Shown here: positions 1 to 8,628 of the stretch, in pieces | How the letters are laid out: each line of letters begins with the position of its first letter | Numbering within the stretch: the first letter of the stretch is position 1 | Notes under the pieces: model-generated | What the model was told of the DNA's origin: nothing | What the model saw: only the letters and a program-made list of their open reading frames with translations | Databases searched by the model: none | Assembly: GCA_030374735.1 (NCBI GenBank) | Contig: JASCIV010000590.1 | Location: 1 to 13,016 of the forward strand | Origin: Gracilaria caudata | Taxonomy: Eukaryota > Rhodophyta > Florideophyceae > Gracilariales > Gracilariaceae | DNA length: 13,016 bases | Direction: 5' to 3' | Position numbers and translations under genes: made by a program

Positions 1-64
1 CCTTCCAGTCGTCCTCCTCCACGCCGTGCATGTCACCCCCCCACCGTCGTTCACCCAAGCAAAC

Positions 65-2611
65 ATGCTCAACGAACTCACCCCAATACAGCCGGTAAGG
101 CACACCCCATCAGCGCCCTCCCAATTACAGCCCCCATCCACCCATCCTCCCTCCTTTCTCGCCCAGTACTCGTATGCTCCGCACCATTTTCAATCCTCCG
201 ACTCGCATCTACCCCCCCGACACTCCGCCACTCCCTTACGTCAACACCACAACCCCTACACCTCCGCCCCCGTTTTGAATCGCCCCTTACATCTCTCGCA
301 CAACTCCGCCCTTCCACCGCCCGCCGCTTCGTTTTCGTCAAAGCCTCAGCATGTGCCACCATCACATCATCTTACACCGGCCTCCATATCCGATCTTGTG
401 CGTCCTCCGCCGCCGCTCGTGCCCTCTGCTTCGCATCTGCCCCACCCGCACACCTCTCTGCCTTCCACTTCAGTGCGTCCGTCGCAGCCGTTAGTGCCAC
501 CGCATCACAAGCAGCGTTCCATTCTTCAACCGCCGGTGTCCTATGCGCCTCCGCAACATCATTTGCACCCGCCTCCGTCCTTCTCTTCCTCCCTGTTGCA
601 TCCGTCTTCCCATCAATATGCATCACAGCAGCAACAACAGCATCATCATCAACAACAACAACAACAGCAACAACCGCCACCACCACCACCATCGCAACAC
701 TTCCAACAAGTCCATCATCGTTCCATCTCACATCAACACCACCAACACCAACAACCGCAACAACAGTCTCAACAACAACTCCAACAACCCCAACCTCAAC
801 ATCATCAACTATCACACCGTCAACATCAACAACAACATCATTCCAACCCAAAGCATGCTCCATTGCATCATCAACCCCCATCCTCCCACAATTCTGTCCC
901 ACTGCCGGCCCTCACCTCCGCCAATTTCAAACAGCCACTCGATGTTGATGTCGCCGAAGATATTATCAACCTAAGCGCCATCCCTTCTTCAACGCGCCCG
1001 GATATGCACGCATTTCCGTCTGCAACCTTTGCCAACGATAATCTTCAACCCCACCACGACCAATCCGTGATGGCCATGGATGCCTTACTACCGGAATCCG
1101 AACCGGATCCACTCAACATCGCAGTCCCTTTGCAAATGTCGCTGCCGCTGGATCGCAACGTCTTGTCTACCTCTGAACCTGCTGAGCACGCAACCCGTCA
1201 TACCCATTCGTTCGTCAATAATCAGTCTGCAATACACTCGCAACAGCCATCCAACTCGCTTGTATCACAACCCACGCACCACATGTCGTACGCCGCGCAT
1301 TCATCTGCGCTCCCAAGCAGTCACGTCTTTATGCACCCTGGCTCTAACGTGGCACCATTTCACTTGCAACTTTCTTCCAAACACTCTACGCAAGCTCCGT
1401 CGCAATCTGTTCATCATCACGTGTCTCAGCCGTCGGTGTCTCAACCCCAAGCTCATTCCAATTTTGCGAGTGCGTCTAATCAGGGCTCTGCCCCACACAT
1501 ACGTCAACATATACATGAATCAACTCAAGCTGCCACACATGCGCAACGTTCTGTGGCTCGTCAACAACGACAGCAACAACATGTCCACTCGCAACAGAAC
1601 AAGCCACAACAATCTCAGCAACGACCGCAGTCACAACCGCAGTCTCAGCCGCAGTCGCAATCGCAGTCACAGTCGCGCGCCACGTCGCAACCGCAACCAC
1701 GCACTCTCCAACCACATGCGCAGCAACCAGCCGCTCAATTGGCGCAGCAACACAGTCGTTCGCAGCAACGGCAGCAGAGTTTTTCGAGAGCTCAGCCGCG
1801 TGCGCCAGCGAGTCGACAATCGCAGCAAGCGGCGCAGACGGTGGCGCTTTCGACGCAGGACACGGCGTCACGTCGCGATTGTGTCACGAGTATTCAACAT
1901 CTTACCAAGCCCAAAGTTGAACATCGAGTGGAGGCGTCGTCGGCGGAGAACCAGTATTCTCCCATTTCGCCCACGTATTCGTCGGTGACGATTAGTCCGC
2001 CCGCGGTGATGCAGACCAATCAGGCGTCGGCTTCTGCTTTGCCGAATGCTCCGACTGCGACGACTGTGAATGGTGGGGGGACTGCTACTGGAAATGGTGG
2101 TGAGTCACCTACTTCGGTTGCTACGCCTTCGGGATTGATGTGTGTTATTTGCAAGACGCCGTTTACGAGACGCTACAATCTCAAGGTGCACATGGCGTCC
2201 AAGCATAGTGCGCGGCGCGACTATCATTGCCCGCATTGTAAAAACTCGTTTAACCGCGGCGATTCGCTGAAGAGACATATTGCTACCACGCACCGGGGGG
2301 AGAAGAAGTGGAGTTGTCCGCATTGCAATCGCAACTTTGGACAGAGACCGCATATGAAGATGCATGTCGACACGGTGCATCTGAAGAAGAGAGATCACAA
2401 GTGTCACTGTGGAAAAGCTTTCGGCACCAGATATAATCTCACGGCTCATAAGCGAACTCATGAGCAGACCCCAAAGAAACACTTGTGTCAGGTGTGCAGA
2501 AAATCTTTCGCTCTAAAGTCCAGTCTGGCTCGTCATCAACGCAATTCAGACCACTCCCCGGTGGAAGGCTCTAACGCCGCTGCGTCCAATGCTCATAGAG
2601 CGCCAGATTAA
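65..2611 (+). CDS. C2H2 zinc-finger protein with long His/Gln/Pro/Ser-rich N-terminus (5' end uncertain)
   Basis: Probable nuclear DNA-binding protein. Counting from the first ATG at 65 (848 aa), residues 1 to about 690 are low-complexity Pro/His/Ser/Gln, with a poly-Gln/His block near residues 188-270 and a Pro-Gln-Ser-Gln repeat near 521-536. Residues 693-830 hold five tandem C2H2 fingers. Fingers 1-3 are C-x2-C-x12-H-x4-H. Finger 4 is C-x1-C-x12-H-x3-H, one residue short between the cysteines. Finger 5 is C-x2-C-x12-H-x5-H. A short Ser/Ala-rich tail follows and TAA ends the frame. The ATG at 65 has A at -3, but the same frame is open to the window edge, so the true start may lie outside. 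Five clustered fingers suggest sequence-specific DNA binding, and Gln/Pro-rich regions often act in transcriptional activation. No specific orthologue is recognised, and function beyond zinc-finger DNA binding is inference. Confidence 0.85.
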   Translation: MLNELTPIQPVRHTPSAPSQLQPPSTHPPSFLAQYSYAPHHFQSSDSHLPPRHSATPLRQHHNPYTSAPVLNRPLHLSHNSALPPPAASFSSKPQHVPPSHHLTPASISDLVRPPPPLVPSASHLPHPHTSLPSTSVRPSQPLVPPHHKQRSILQPPVSYAPPQHHLHPPPSFSSSLLHPSSHQYASQQQQQHHHQQQQQQQQPPPPPPSQHFQQVHHRSISHQHHQHQQPQQQSQQQLQQPQPQHHQLSHRQHQQQHHSNPKHAPLHHQPPSSHNSVPLPALTSANFKQPLDVDVAEDIINLSAIPSSTRPDMHAFPSATFANDNLQPHHDQSVMAMDALLPESEPDPLNIAVPLQMSLPLDRNVLSTSEPAEHATRHTHSFVNNQSAIHSQQPSNSLVSQPTHHMSYAAHSSALPSSHVFMHPGSNVAPFHLQLSSKHSTQAPSQSVHHHVSQPSVSQPQAHSNFASASNQGSAPHIRQHIHESTQAATHAQRSVARQQRQQQHVHSQQNKPQQSQQRPQSQPQSQPQSQSQSQSRATSQPQPRTLQPHAQQPAAQLAQQHSRSQQRQQSFSRAQPRAPASRQSQQAAQTVALSTQDTASRRDCVTSIQHLTKPKVEHRVEASSAENQYSPISPTYSSVTISPPAVMQTNQASASALPNAPTATTVNGGGTATGNGGESPTSVATPSGLMCVICKTPFTRRYNLKVHMASKHSARRDYHCPHCKNSFNRGDSLKRHIATTHRGEKKWSCPHCNRNFGQRPHMKMHVDTVHLKKRDHKCHCGKAFGTRYNLTAHKRTHEQTPKKHLCQVCRKSFALKSSLARHQRNSDHSPVEGSNAAASNAHRAPD
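626..870 (+). repeat. CAN-triplet (CAA/CAG/CAT/CAC) low-complexity tract
   Basis: The tract is a nearly unbroken run of CAA, CAG, CAT and CAC triplets with a CCN (Pro) block around 674-692. It encodes the poly-Gln/His/Pro segment of the zinc-finger protein. The +1 shifted frame is also open (543-974) and would encode Asn/Ile/His-rich sequence, which follows from the repeat and is not evidence of a second gene. Mixed codons show that it is not a freshly expanded pure repeat. Confidence 0.85.
1625..1672 (+). repeat. Four-copy 12-bp tandem repeat encoding Pro/Ser-Gln-Ser-Gln
   Basis: Four consecutive 12-bp units of the form YCGCAGTCNCAR lie in the reading frame, giving three copies of Pro-Gln-Ser-Gln and one of Ser-Gln-Ser-Gln. 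The unit length is a multiple of three, so copy-number change would preserve the frame of the zinc-finger protein. Confidence 0.8.
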
Positions 2612-3616
2612 GGGGTCTGTGTTCGGTATTCGTGAAGCAGTGTTCCCTTGTGACGCTTCCATGAATTCCGGTTCTGTTGTTCTTTCTTTTTCTTTCTGGT
2701 CGGTGATCGGTTGGTTGGTTTGGTGAAACGAGGGTTTCTCGGAGTTTTGTCTGGAACGTGTCTCATCGTACACTTGCGAGAACACCGATTCACAACAGCT
2801 CTTGCCTGTTGCAAACCTTTCTCGTATTATTTCTTCTCTTGTCTTAATCATTCTTCAAGTCTTGACGGCGCTGTCCTTTGTTTGTTCTCAAACGACAGGC
2901 ATGTTGGACTCACGCGTGTTTCGCATAATGGTAATGGATAAAGAGAATAGCGACAAACTCCTCAACCATTCGGTCTGATAACTTGGTTTGCGTGATGGAA
3001 GTTTCTCTTTTGTGTTGTCGAGGTGCTTAACGCTTCACGGTGAGCAAGCCTCAGCACATTCAGAATTGAACGCCGCGATTTGAGTCGCATTGGTGACGCG
3101 CAAGAGCAAAAAGTATTGTCATGCCCCATTGCAATGGCTATTATCTAAGGGGCTTTCGAGTTACTCGGAACATTCAACTGTCCACTTTTTAGTAGTAAGG
3201 CATTTATGTTAGTGTTTAGTAGTTAGAACGTCTTCAAGGCTAAAATACAAGGCACCTGTCGAGTACAAACCAACTCTGCCCACGGCAGTTATCCCATGGC
3301 CGGGAAAACGTGATGTAGCGCGATTGCTGCAACGGCTGTGAAAGAGTATAGAATCTTTCAACGGCCGACAACATATATGTTCAAAAGGGTCATCATGATG
3401 TAGGCGCAGAGTTTGCAGATGCGGCAGAATTTGTTGTAATGTGTGCCGCATACCATATGCACCTGTATAAAGTGCTCCTTAAAACGATCCTTGACGTGCT
3501 GTAGGGGATATGAATGACCTGTGATGGTGGCAGAAAGACCAATGACAATGCAGCAGCATGCTTGCATCTCTTTGGTACGGAATAGCTAATTCTCCCGACG
3601 TGAACTCTCTCCGTGT
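2612..3616. other. Intergenic interval between convergent genes
   Basis: About 1 kb lies between the stop of the zinc-finger gene (+) and the stop of the chromatin-reader gene (-), so it must hold both 3' UTRs. A T-rich stretch at about 2680-2730 follows the zinc-finger stop. Open frames here are short (under 81 codons), overlap each other on both strands and show no recognisable motif, so none is annotated. No canonical AATAAA stands out for either gene. No tRNA or repeat was seen. Confidence 0.6.
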
Positions 3617-6600
3617 TCATTCGATACATCCCGGATAAGGTTTCGCCAAACCAACCGATGAGCCTGCCTCTGCGAGTCTCCTACGCTTAGCCTGGGAAAC
3701 ATTGAGGGCTTGAGTGAACTCATTCTTCCGCTTGGGTAGTTTTTCAATTAGACACGGACGCGGTGGATTCAACTTCTTCATACAGTGCACGCAGGCAAAA
3801 AGCTTTTCGGAATATATGTACACTTCACTCGGTTTGTGCATGTGGTCCTTGCAGAGCGCTAGGGGGCACGACCTGCATTTAAACAAACGAGAATCGTCCC
3901 TATACGCGCACTTCGTACACCTGTGGCGTGGACAAACCCATTTAGGACGCCCTACACGTCTTCGACGACCTTGTTCAATGGGGCTACACTCGCGATGCAT
4001 CACCACACCACAATTATCGCTCACGCATCTTAGCACCATCGGTTCATCGTCATCAGCGGTATTTTCACGCAGCTCTCCTGGACCCGGTATATCCACAGGA
4101 AGTTTGCATCCAAAACATCGATCCTTAACAGCACCGGCACGACTTTCAACCGCCGCCGCATCCTTGGTCGGAAATGCGAATGACGGTAGATGTGCGTCAG
4201 CTGACGAAGGCCCGGCTTTGCATGTATGCTCGTTTGCTTCCTCACAAAACTTTGAAAACCCAATAATTGGCGCATCATCTTCGCCTCCTGTCGACGAAAG
4301 GAGTCGCTTCCGTATATTGGAGCCAACGAGTAGCATTGGTAGCTGCGGCTTCATCCTGGAGGCATTTTGACCCCCTCCTCCATTTGCATACTTCGGTTTT
4401 GCAAAGTTTTCATATTGCCCAACATTGCGTAACAGCTTTCCATGAATGGTTGAGTCAACACGGCAGAGCAAACATTTGTAATCCCCAGCACACGCGAATG
4501 CAAATTCGGAAGGACCCATCACATTAGACATACACAGTGAGCAAAATTCATGAGCACAGCTGACACAAGAATAGTACATGAAAGGATACTTCTCCGGGTG
4601 CTTCTTCGATGCGCATATGCTACACATGCTGTGGAGCTTACCACACAAAGTTTCGTTTGCAAGGCGGGCATCTGCCATATGGAGGAACCTTTTCGCCAAG
4701 TGCGGGTTCCAAATCTTGAACAACTTCTCTGTCAAAGTCCCCGATACCATGAGGAAAGCTCGATGCATTGTTGCGCATACCGAGAGCAAATCAAACTTGA
4801 CCTGACAGGGCTCCGTTTCCGAACAGTGAGTTCCATTTCCCTTGCAAAGATGATGTACACGTACCCCAATAAGAGCCAACAACTTCGAAACTATATCATA
4901 GGCAGATGAATGGGTCTCAAGTTCTGTGCTCGGAAAAACTGTGCTCCAGACTCGTTGACTAGGGCTTGATCCCGCCATCAGATCTTCCAGGGAGGGAGGA
5001 ATCGCCTGATTAATCACATCCACGATATCCTTTCTGAGAGGAAGTTTGATGGGTTGCATCCGCCATCGCAACCGGTTCTTCTGAATTGTAACGCCAAGCC
5101 TTCGAAGCACGACTCGGAGCAAGGCTACAATCTGAAACGGCAGCTGTATGAACTTTGCCCGCTCTTGTAATTGCAGCGGTGAACGAGATGAAATGCATGC
5201 GTGTATGCTCGCAATATCGCGACTCTCGCGCTCAGTGGAGGGGAAAGCCTGCACAATATTTTCAACGACGGTGACGAACAATGCAGTTCGTTTGAGAACT
5301 GCTTCCGGTTCGTCCGAAATGCTTTCACAATGCACCGGCTTTTCTGCTTTGACGCGAGATTCAACCAGCTTGTGGCATGAACTGCACAAGAAGAAATTGC
5401 TCGGCGAGAACCTAGGGTGGATAATCGCTTGCGACCCGGTTACCACATCTGTGCAAAGCTGGCATCGCAAATGATGAGCAACTCCTACCCGTGGATGGGA
5501 TGGGACCCTCTTGAGACTGCCCTCCCGACGTACGTTATCCAGCTCCGTTTCAAACTTTTTCGCGGTGTTACATAGACTCCCGCTCGGTTCTTGAATGGGC
5601 ACAGGGGTAAATGCCGGCACATCAGAGATGCGAGGTCTTCGGACAAAAACCTCCGTTGCCTTACCAACGGATTTTTCCATCCTTCGCACCGGAAGAGACA
5701 ATGGCTTCTTCCTCACCTCTTCGCAGTCCGCGGGAGTCCGCTTAGATCCCGTGTGCCCACCAACTAACGCCTTGGGCTTCGCGAGAAGTTTTGACGGCTT
5801 TCTCATGCGACTCTCTCCCGGACAGAGACTCCCCGTCCCCTCCGCCACTGCTCCATCATGAACCTGGCGTTTTCTAGAGGGCTTAGGAGGCGTACTCCGT
5901 CTCGAAACCATTGTCCGCTTCGGGGCATTCGTACGTTTCGAAGCCTTGCCTTTCGGCTTCCGGATGCGGAGCCGGAGAGGAATCTTCCCTGTGGGCTTGC
6001 TCATCGCATGCGCAGCCGGAGAGGCAGGGTCTCGGGTGAGCTTGGAGCTGCTGTGCAATTTCCTATGCTCCTTGGCAGGCACTGAAGCCGCCCCGCCTTG
6101 CTCAGATTGTAGTTCCTGGCTGCTTTTCTCCATCATTCGCCGTCTTGCTCCGCACATATTTAACGCTTCTGTCGAATGATCACCACTGCTATGCGTGGTG
6201 AGCAGAGGTTGAGTGTCATCTGACACGGGAGAGTAAGCATTTGTTGGAGGCTTCACGCGAAGGCTGATTGGTAGGTCTTGCTTTTGTTTGGTGGGGTTCT
6301 CTAATTCAGACCTCATGCGTCTCCTGACACACCCCGTATGCCTTGCAATTGTTTCACTCTCCTGCATTTCTTCGTCTTCATCACACGGCGACAGGGATAT
6401 GCAATGCAATTCTTCATTCGTATCCCTGTTTCCTTCACCCAAATTTGAAGGCGGCGGAGAGTTAGGGTGTAGAGATGGAATCGCTGACAGAGGAGAGGGA
6501 CCACCGAGAGGGTGAGGAGATTGCGATTCTCGCAAACCAAGTTCATTCACACCATTGGTTGAACGAATTCGCTTTTTGCGATTTCCTTCTGTCTTCTTTC

Positions 6601-8218
6601 TCTGCGCCTGGGAATTACCATTTCGTGGGCGGTTATCAGTTGAAGGTAACGGCGACTCCGTGACAGTTTCCGGATGACATTGTTTCGAAGGATTTCTGTC
6701 ACTATTTTGAGGACTTCGAGAGATTTTTCGCGCAGGTGGCCTCCTTTCCTTTCGTACAGTCTTTGTCTGTGCTCCAATGCTTCTTGCTTCCTCGTCGTCT
6801 TTTCGTCGGCATAAACCACTCCCTCTTGCCCGTTTTCGATTTTTCTGCGAAGTCTGTTTCAATCTGACACTATCACTCGACCCAATTGTTGACATTTGCC
6901 CAAGCGTCCGTGAACCTGTCAGAATCATCGGAGCAGTGGTCACTGCGGACCAGCGCGTGTGATGTACATATCCTGAAGTGAGTGTTTGCCTCTGGTTCCT
7001 GTTACCCTCATGACTTGCAGTGTGACGTGGTGGCAAATCAGGGACAGAGACCGGCGCAAGGCAATGGGCGGAATCCACAATAGGCTCGCGTACTTCAAAA
7101 TAGGGGTGACCTGTAACCATCGCATGCCCCGGCCCGGGTAAAGCTGACCTGTGCAGTTCCCCGACAGATGAGACAGGATTCATGGTTGCCATTTGCGTTC
7201 CTGATGACGTTAAATTAGTACATGTGCGTTGATCATTTAGCAGAGGGGTTTTGCACGATGATCGTCTTCGCGTTTGCTGTTGGGCGTGCACTGCGCTTTT
7301 TGCAACATGGGCCGTAGTCCCTTGTCCGCTGCTATTAATCACGCACCCGAGCGCAGGCGTCGCTTCGGTTGCCAACAGAAGTGGCTGACAAATAGGTTGC
7401 GAGGCAGTACATGAACTGCTCGCGCCCGGAAATGAACCCGGAATAACTTGAGCTTGTGCTCTTGGTGTCGGCAAGGAGGATGGGTGGAGCGCCGGTCCGT
7501 TCTCAACACAGTATTGCGGCCCGCATAGTATAGCAGACGAAGATGCGGAAGCTCTCGACGGGTGGGAACGAGGGTGTGCGCCAGGTAGAGCTCTGTGAAA
7601 CTGATTGCAGCCCGACATAGTAGTGCCCAATGAGGTGAGATGCGTTGTGTATGGATGGCCATGACGAGGTGGTGAGGTATGGGCACGGTCCGATGAATTG
7701 GACTGAACGTTTTTCGCGAACTGCTGAAAGTTAGGTAAAGGCTGAGGCTTGTATGGTGAGGACGAGAGGGAAAGTGCACTGGAAGCCATGACGCGAGCGT
7801 TGTGCGTAATTGGTGCATGGGCCGATGCATTACGAAGATGAGTAGAAGCTGCTTGCAAAGGACGATCTATGCGATGTGTGACGCCTTGTTGAGCTCCGAC
7901 TGTGCTGAACCGGCCCTCGTGCGACTGCGGAGTGGACGGAAACTGTGCGGGATCCAATCGCTTCGGAACCGGTAACGCAGAATTGTGCGGAAACGAGAAG
8001 GTTGGCATGCTTGAATGCGAGCGTGCATTCAGAGCTGGCAGAGCTCCGTTTGGTCCATCATTGAGAGGCATGTGTTGACTGGACCGCGGAATCTCGTATC
8101 TAGGGTACGACACGGCGGGATTGGCAAACGACGAAAAGTCCAGAGTTTCGGTTCGCATGAACGGTTGCGAAACTATAGACGAACGTCTGCGAGCTCCTTT
8201 TGGGGCGGCACGCTCCAT
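3617..8218 (-). CDS. Putative chromatin reader: split ADD-like fingers plus PHD and NSD-like Cys/His finger (1533 aa)
   Basis: Large single-exon frame. Residues 1 to about 440 are Ser/Pro/His-rich and likely disordered. About 440-900 is Lys/Arg-rich, with a strongly basic patch near 740-790 that could bind DNA or act as an NLS. C919/C922/C945/C948 form a GATA-like C-x2-C-x22-C-x2-C finger with an Ile-His-Pro motif, as in the first half of ADD domains (ATRX, DNMT3). After about 250 mostly helical residues comes a C8 PHD-like finger: C1199, C1202, C1218, C1221, C1226, C1229, C1249, C1252. A third module follows: PHD-like C1368, C1371, C1398, C1403, H1408, C1411, C1429, H1432, running into C1434, C1437, C1448, C1451, C1456, H1459, then C1476/C1479. 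This resembles the PHD-C5HCH tail of NSD methyltransferases. No SET, methyltransferase or helicase domain is present. A basic C-terminal cluster (KRRR, 1512-1515) could be an NLS. An in-frame TGA at 8246-8248 supports the ATG at 8218. A histone-tail-binding role is inferred from the domains. Confidence 0.88.
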   Translation of the reverse strand: MERAAPKGARRRSSIVSQPFMRTETLDFSSFANPAVSYPRYEIPRSSQHMPLNDGPNGALPALNARSHSSMPTFSFPHNSALPVPKRLDPAQFPSTPQSHEGRFSTVGAQQGVTHRIDRPLQAASTHLRNASAHAPITHNARVMASSALSLSSSPYKPQPLPNFQQFAKNVQSNSSDRAHTSPPRHGHPYTTHLTSLGTTMSGCNQFHRALPGAHPRSHPSRASASSSAILCGPQYCVENGPALHPSSLPTPRAQAQVIPGSFPGASSSCTASQPICQPLLLATEATPALGCVINSSGQGTTAHVAKSAVHAQQQTRRRSSCKTPLLNDQRTCTNLTSSGTQMATMNPVSSVGELHRSALPGPGHAMVTGHPYFEVREPIVDSAHCLAPVSVPDLPPRHTASHEGNRNQRQTLTSGYVHHTRWSAVTTAPMILTGSRTLGQMSTIGSSDSVRLKQTSQKNRKRARGSGLCRRKDDEEARSIGAQTKTVRKERRPPARKISRSPQNSDRNPSKQCHPETVTESPLPSTDNRPRNGNSQAQRKKTEGNRKKRIRSTNGVNELGLRESQSPHPLGGPSPLSAIPSLHPNSPPPSNLGEGNRDTNEELHCISLSPCDEDEEMQESETIARHTGCVRRRMRSELENPTKQKQDLPISLRVKPPTNAYSPVSDDTQPLLTTHSSGDHSTEALNMCGARRRMMEKSSQELQSEQGGAASVPAKEHRKLHSSSKLTRDPASPAAHAMSKPTGKIPLRLRIRKPKGKASKRTNAPKRTMVSRRSTPPKPSRKRQVHDGAVAEGTGSLCPGESRMRKPSKLLAKPKALVGGHTGSKRTPADCEEVRKKPLSLPVRRMEKSVGKATEVFVRRPRISDVPAFTPVPIQEPSGSLCNTAKKFETELDNVRREGSLKRVPSHPRVGVAHHLRCQLCTDVVTGSQAIIHPRFSPSNFFLCSSCHKLVESRVKAEKPVHCESISDEPEAVLKRTALFVTVVENIVQAFPSTERESRDIASIHACISSRSPLQLQERAKFIQLPFQIVALLRVVLRRLGVTIQKNRLRWRMQPIKLPLRKDIVDVINQAIPPSLEDLMAGSSPSQRVWSTVFPSTELETHSSAYDIVSKLLALIGVRVHHLCKGNGTHCSETEPCQVKFDLLSVCATMHRAFLMVSGTLTEKLFKIWNPHLAKRFLHMADARLANETLCGKLHSMCSICASKKHPEKYPFMYYSCVSCAHEFCSLCMSNVMGPSEFAFACAGDYKCLLCRVDSTIHGKLLRNVGQYENFAKPKYANGGGGQNASRMKPQLPMLLVGSNIRKRLLSSTGGEDDAPIIGFSKFCEEANEHTCKAGPSSADAHLPSFAFPTKDAAAVESRAGAVKDRCFGCKLPVDIPGPGELRENTADDDEPMVLRCVSDNCGVVMHRECSPIEQGRRRRVGRPKWVCPRHRCTKCAYRDDSRLFKCRSCPLALCKDHMHKPSEVYIYSEKLFACVHCMKKLNPPRPCLIEKLPKRKNEFTQALNVSQAKRRRLAEAGSSVGLAKPYPGCIE

Positions 8219-8245
8219 AACGACGTTGAGGGGGGTGAACCGAAC

Positions 8246-8287
8246 TCAAGGAATACGGTGCTCGCTATAATGCCTTTCCGCGCGCAT
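8246..8287 (-). other. Upstream ORF (13 codons) in the leader of the chromatin-reader gene
   Basis: The sequence just after the putative 5'-UTR intron begins with ATG and runs 13 sense codons to TGA, in frame with and 27 nt before the main ATG at 8218. If it is in the mature leader it could reduce translation of the main frame. It also proves that the main frame cannot extend further upstream without splicing. Confidence 0.35.
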
Positions 8288-8336
8288 CTAAGCGCAGCGC
8301 GACATGAACCGGTAAAGAAAGTAGCACGAGACTTAC
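8288..8336 (-). other. Possible 49-nt 5'-UTR intron of the chromatin-reader gene
   Basis: On the minus strand a perfect GTAAGT donor (8336-8331) is followed 49 nt later by a GCGCTTAG acceptor ending at 8288, with a pyrimidine stretch (CTACTTTCTTTACC) between them. It lies 69 nt upstream of the ATG at 8218, so its removal would not change the protein. The donor is the best consensus in this intergenic region. The acceptor and the small size make it tentative. Confidence 0.35.
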
Positions 8337-8455
8337 AAGGATAACCCTTCATCCACAAGACGTGAACAAGACGAAGGACAACAGCTGATGAGAACAACAC
8401 CGAAACAGCACGAACGACGACGCTTTTTTGCGCGCGCTTTTTTATGGGATTTGGG

Positions 8456-8461
8456 CACGTG
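8456..8461. promoter_or_regulatory. G-box (CACGTG)
   Basis: A CACGTG palindrome preceded by GGG lies 440 bp upstream of the RUS start and 238 bp upstream of the chromatin-reader start. G-boxes are bound by bHLH and bZIP factors and are common in light- and stress-responsive promoters of photosynthetic eukaryotes. Its use here is inference. Confidence 0.4.
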
Positions 8462-8581
8462 TTGCTACCGAGGCTATCTACGGCAGGGTTGCGCTTCGTG
8501 GCCAATCATTTGGGAGCAGCCATGGCTCGGCAAGTCGATAGCGTTCCTAGTAGATGATCACTTTCCACCGTTGGCTCCGCC

Positions 8582-8589
8582 ACACGTGT
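8582..8589. promoter_or_regulatory. Second G-box within ACACGTGT palindrome
   Basis: An 8-bp perfect palindrome, ACACGTGT, contains CACGTG at 8583-8588, 127 bp from the first G-box. Two copies in one divergent promoter are more suggestive than one alone. No binding data can be seen from sequence. Confidence 0.4.
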
Positions 8590-8611
8590 ATTTCATCTAT
8601 CATAGGAGCGT

Positions 8612-8628
8612 GCTAGTCTCAGACTAGC
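8612..8628. repeat. Perfect 17-bp palindrome with one central base
   Basis: GCTAGTCTCAGACTAGC has 8-bp arms with complete complementarity around a single central C. It lies between the second G-box and the RUS start and covers the stop codon of the unexplained minus-strand frame. A dimeric regulator could bind such symmetry. Confidence 0.6.

Noticed and set aside
372..902. Val/Asp-rich minus-strand frame opposite the zinc-finger gene
   Set aside because: Antisense of CAN triplets gives GTN and GAN codons. The composition is exactly that of a repeat shadow.
543..974. Asn/His/Ile-rich frame on the plus strand
   Set aside because: It is the shifted reading of the CAN-triplet tract inside the zinc-finger gene. 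The repeat lacks stops in several frames, so openness is not evidence.
1080..1988. 302-codon Arg/Asn/Ser-rich plus-strand frame
   Set aside because: It overlaps the Gln/Ser-rich part of the zinc-finger gene in another phase, has no motif, and ends before the zinc fingers, which are firmly in the other frame.
3209..3629. Overlapping short minus-strand frames downstream of the chromatin-reader stop
   Set aside because: Three frames of 69-80 codons overlap with no motif and lie after a clean stop in what must be the 3' UTR region.
8388..8627. 79-codon plus-strand frame in the divergent intergenic region
   Set aside because: No motif, unusual composition, and it overlaps regulatory-looking palindromes. 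Most likely chance.
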